64,000 bases of DNA from NCBI GenBank assembly GCA_963662175.1, contig OY759215.1, positions 49,989,213 to 50,053,212 on the forward strand, read 5' to 3'. This document shows positions 59,901 to 64,000 of the stretch, one piece after another. The position numbers were made by a program, and so were the translations under genes. A model generated the notes under the pieces. It was not told the DNA's origin, made no database searches, and worked only from the letters and a program-made list of their open reading frames with translations. Within the stretch, counting starts at the first letter, position 1. Every line of letters starts with the position of its first letter. This stretch comes from Aradus depressus. Taxonomy: Eukaryota > Arthropoda > Insecta > Hemiptera > Aradidae.

Positions 59901-62900
59901 TTTTTCTATTTAATAGCATTTCTGTTTCTGTTTTAGTTCGCAGATAGACTGGCTGAGGAGCACTTTAAGATATTCTTCATGGCAGCTTTGATTCTCCGCT
60001 GAGTGCTTCAATTGAAAACTTCGAACTTACAGGTATGTTTTTTTTCTAAGTTTAAAAACTGTCTTATTTTATTTAATAGCACTTCTGTTTCTGATTTTGT
60101 TCGCAGCTAGAGTGGCTGAGGAGCACTTCAAGAACTTCTTCATGGCATTTTTATTCTTCGCTGAATCCTTCAATTGAAATCTGCGAACATACAGGTATGT
60201 TTTTTTTCTAAATTAATGAAACTGTCTCATTTTATTTAATAGCACTTCTGTTTCTGTTTTTGTTCGCAGATAGACGGGCTGAGGAGCATTCCAAGAACTT
60301 CTTCATGGCAGCTTTGATTCTTCGCTGATTCCTTCAATTGAAATCTTCGAACATACAGGTATGTTTTTTTTTATAAATTTAAAAACTGTCTTATTTTATT
60401 TACTAGCACTTCTGTTTCTGTTTTTGTTCGCAGATAGAGTGGCTGAGGAGCACTTTAAGAGATTCTTCATGGCAGCTTTGATTCTCCGCTGAGTGCTTCA
60501 AATGAAATCTTCGAACTTACAGGTATGTTTTTTTTCTAAGTTTAAAAACTGTCTGATTTTATTTGATAACACTTCTGTTTCTGTTTTTGTTCGCAGATAG
60601 ACTGGCTGAGGAGCACTTTAAGATCTTCTTCATGGCAGCTTTGATTCTCCGCTGAGTCCTTCAAATGAAATCTTCGAACTTACAGGTATGTTTTTTTTCT
60701 AAGTTTAAAAACTGTCTTATTTTATTTAATAGCACTTCTGTTTCTGTTTTTGTTCGCAGATAGAGTGGCTGAGGAGCACTTCAAGAACTTCTTCATAGCA
60801 GCTTTGATTCTCCGCTGATGCTTCAATTGAAATCTTCGAACTCACAGGTATGTTTTTTTTCTAAGTTTAAAAACTGTCTTATTTTATTTAATAGCACTTC
60901 TGTTTCTGATTTTGTTCGCAGCTAGAGTGGCTGAGGAGCACTTCAAGAACTTCTTCATGGCATTTTTATTCTTCGCTGAATCCTTCAATTGAAATCTGCG
61001 AACATACAGGTATGTTTTTTTTCTAAATTAATGAAACTGTCTCATTTTATTTAATAGCACTTCTGTTTCTGTTTTTGTTCGCAGATAGACGGGCTGAGGA
61101 GCATTCCAAGAACTTCTTCATGGCAGCTTTGATTCTTCGCTGATTCCTTCAATTGAAATCTTCGAACTTACAGGTATGTTTTTTTTCTAAGTTTAAAAAC
61201 TGTCTTATTTTATTTAATAGCACTTCTGTTTCTGTTTTTGTTCGCAGATAGAGTGGCTGAGGAGCACTTCAAGAACTTCTTCATAGCAGCTTTGATTCTC
61301 CGCTGAATGCTTCAATTGAAATCTTCGATCTCACAGGTATGTTTTTTTTCTAAGTTTAAAAACTGTCTTATTTTATTTAATAGCACTTCTGTTTCTGTTT
61401 TTGTTCGCAGATAGAATGGCTGAGGAGCACTTTAAGATCTTCTTCATGGCAGCTTTGATTCTCCGCTGAGTCCTTCAATTGAAATCTTCGAACATACAGG
61501 TATGTTTTTTTTCTAAATTTTAAAACTGTCTTTTTCTATTTAATAGCATTTCTGTTTCTGTTTTAGTTCGCAGATAGACTGGCTGAGGAGCACTTTAAGA
61601 TATTCTTCATGGCAGCTTTGATTCTCCGCTGAGTGCTTCAATTGAAAACTTCGAACTTACAGGTATGTTTTTTTTCTAAGTTTAAAAACTGTCTTATTTT
61701 ATTTAATAGCACTTCTGTTTCTGATTTTGTTCGCAGCTAGAGTGGCTGAGGAGCACTTCAAGAACTTCTTCATGGCATTTTTATTCTTCGCTGAATCCTT
61801 CAATTGAAATCTGCGAACATACAGGTATGTTTTTTTTCTAAATTAATGAAACTGTCTCATTTTATTTAATAGCACTTCTGTTTCTGTTTTTGTTCGCAGA
61901 TAGACGGGCTGAGGAGCATTCCAAGAACTTCTTCATGGCAGCTTTGATTCTTCGCTGATTCCTTCAATTGAAATCTTCGAACATACAGGTATGTTTTTTT
62001 TTATAAATTTAAAAACTGTCTTATTTTATTTACTAGCACTTCTGTTTCTGTTTTTGTTCGCAGATAGAGTGGCTGAGGAGCACTTTAAGAGATTCTTCAT
62101 GGCAGCTTTGATTCTCCGCTGAGTGCTTCAAATGAAATCTTCGAACTTACAGGTATGTTTTTTTTCTAAGTTTAAAAACTGTCTGATTTTATTTGATAAC
62201 ACTTCTGTTTCTGTTTTTGTTCGCAGATAGACTGGCTGAGGAGCACTTTAAGATCTTCTTCATGGCAGCTTTGATTCTCCGCTGAGTCCTTCAAATGAAA
62301 TCTTCGAACTTACAGGTATGTTTTTTTTCTAAGTTTAAAAACTGTCTTATTTTATTTAATAGCACTTCTGTTTCTGTTTTTGTTCGCAGATAGAGTGGCT
62401 GAGGAGCACTTCAAGAACTTCTTCATAGCAGCTTTGATTCTCCGCTGATGCTTCAATTGAAATCTTCGAACTCACAGGTATGTTTTTTTTCTAAGTTTAA
62501 AAACTGTCTTATTTTATTTAATAGCACTTCTGTTTCTGATTTTGTTCGCAGCTAGAGTGGCTGAGGAGCACTTCAAGAACTTCTTCATGGCATTTTTATT
62601 CTTCGCTGAATCCTTCAATTGAAATCTGCGAACATACAGGTATGTTTTTTTTCTAAATTAATGAAACTGTCTCATTTTATTTAATAGCACTTCTGTTTCT
62701 GTTTTTGTTCGCAGATAGACGGGCTGAGGAGCATTCCAAGAACTTCTTCATGGCAGCTTTGATTCTTCGCTGATTCCTTCAATTGAAATCTTCGAACATA
62801 CAGGTATGTTTTTTTTTATAAATTTAAAAACTGTCTTATTTTATTTACTAGCACTTCTGTTTCTGTTTTTGTTCGCAGATAGAGTGGCTGAGGAGCACTT

Positions 62901-64000
62901 TAAGAACTTCTTCATGGCAGCTTTGATTCTCCGCTGAGTGCTTCAATTGAAAACTTCGAACTTACAGGTATGTTTTTTTTCTAAGTTTAAAAACTGTCTG
63001 ATTTTATTTGATAACACTTCTGTTTCTGTTTTTGTTCGCAGATAGACTGGCTGAGGAGCACTTTAAGATCTTCTTCATGGCAGCTTTGATTCACCGCTGA
63101 GTCCTTCAAATGAAATCTTCGAACTTACAGGTATGTTTTTTTTCTAAGTTTAAAAACTGTCTTATTTTATTTAATAGCACTTCTGTTTCTGTTTTTGTTC
63201 GCAGATAGACTGGCTGAGGAGCACTTTAAGATCTTCTTCATGGCAGCTTTGATTCACCGCTGAGTCCTTCAAATGAAATCTTCGAACTTACAGGTATGTT
63301 TTTTTTCTAAGTTTAAAAACTGTCTTATTTTATTTAATAGCACTTCTGTTTCTGTTTTTGTTCGCAGATAGAGTGGCTGAGGAGCACTTCAAGAACTTCT
63401 TCATAGCAGCTTTGATTCTCCGCTGAATGCTTCAATTGAAATCTTCGAACTCACAGGTATGTTTTTTTTCTAAATTAATGAAACTGTCTCATTTTATTTA
63501 ATAGCACTTCTGTTTCTGTTTTTGTTCGCAGATAGACGGGCTGAGGAGCATTCCAAGAACTTTTTCATGGCAGCTTTGATTCTCCGCTGACTCCTTCGAA
63601 CTTACAGGTATGTTTTTTTTCTAAGTTTAAAAACTGTCTTATTTTATTTAATAGCACTTCTGTTTCTGTTTTTGTTCGCAGATAGAGTGGCTGAGGAGCA
63701 CTTCAAGAACTTCTTCATAGCAGCTTTGATTCTCCGCTGAATGCTTCAATTGAAATCTTCGATCTCACAGGTATGTTTTTTTTCTAAGTTTAAAAACTGT
63801 CTTATTTTATTTAATAGCACTTCTGTTTCTGTTTTTGTTCGCAGATAGAGTGGCTGAGGAGCACTTCAAGAACTTCTTCATAGCAGCTTTGATTCTCCGC
63901 TGAATGCTTCAATTGAAATCTTCGAACTCACAGGTATGTTTTTTTTCTAAATTAATGAAACTGTCTTATTTTATTTATTTGCACTTCTGTTTCTGTTTTA
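57000..64000 (+). repeat. 10-monomer higher-order repeat of S1 (1630 bp)
   Basis: The GATCTCACAGG donor variant occurs at 58066, 59697, 61327 and 63761. The GCAGCTAGAGTGG variant occurs at 60107 and 61737 and, one sub-step on, at 60922 and 62552. These offsets are 1630-1631 bp, or 10 x 163. The 61327-63761 interval is 2434 bp, about 15 monomers, reflecting a rearranged copy. Confidence 0.85.

Larger units (their letters stand above)
49353..64000 (+). repeat. S1 satellite array, right block
   Basis: About 90 monomers in the same orientation as 1-10926, continuing past the window end. The first ones are partial or mosaic (49353-49500). Compared with the left block, acceptors are mostly TTTTTGTTCGCAG, donors include GTATATTT and AAGTAGG, and exon-like starts include ATAAACTGG/GAGCACGTC, ATAGGGTGG and ATATACTGG/GAGTATCTC. 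No gene or mobile insertion is seen inside. Confidence 0.95.

Overview
This window is eukaryotic repeat DNA with no intact host gene that I can recognise. Low GC content, a degenerate Ty3/gypsy-like Gag-protease fragment and compact 75-nt intron-like spacers suggest an arthropod, most likely an insect. That placement is inference, and no feature names the species.

Layout. (1) 1-10926 is a tandem array of a ~163-bp satellite ('S1') on the + strand. Up to about 8.4 kb it is organised as a 12-monomer higher-order repeat (HOR) of 1956 bp. (2) 10927-40887 is a 30-kb block of an unrelated satellite ('S2'). It is built from two module classes, A (~135 bp) and B (~239 bp, with subtypes and truncated forms), that share head and tail sequences. 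Local HORs of about 1390, 1157 and 1452 bp and a 3.1-kb duplication 9470 bp apart lie inside it. (3) 40888-49352 is a mosaic: a tRNA-like relic with a T11 run, a GGT/GGA minisatellite, a broken gag-protease fragment, old S1 monomers in inverted orientation, a palindromic promoter-bearing element (two copies), AT-rich DNA and a ~1-kb segmental duplication. (4) 49353-64000 is S1 again on the + strand, with a 19-monomer HOR (3101 bp) and then a 10-monomer HOR (1630 bp).

Main points. Each S1 monomer looks like an 89-nt exon plus a 75-nt intron. It has a GTATGT/GTAAGT donor, a TTAAY branch-like site about 30 nt before the acceptor, a pyrimidine tract and TTCGCAG. The exon-like part often carries an 18-codon frame ending in TGA. 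The series of variant monomers at 8.9-10.9 kb recurs in the same order at 58-62 kb, so the S1 arrays on either side of S2 were probably once continuous. In the middle, S1 orientation flips around a ~410-bp nearly palindromic element with a TATA box and AATAAA. One copy is interrupted by a 779-bp insert flanked by ACTACT, and the second copy 3 kb away shows the empty site. Nothing here proves transcription or function. Repeat arrays of this kind are also vulnerable to assembly error, so copy numbers should be read with care.
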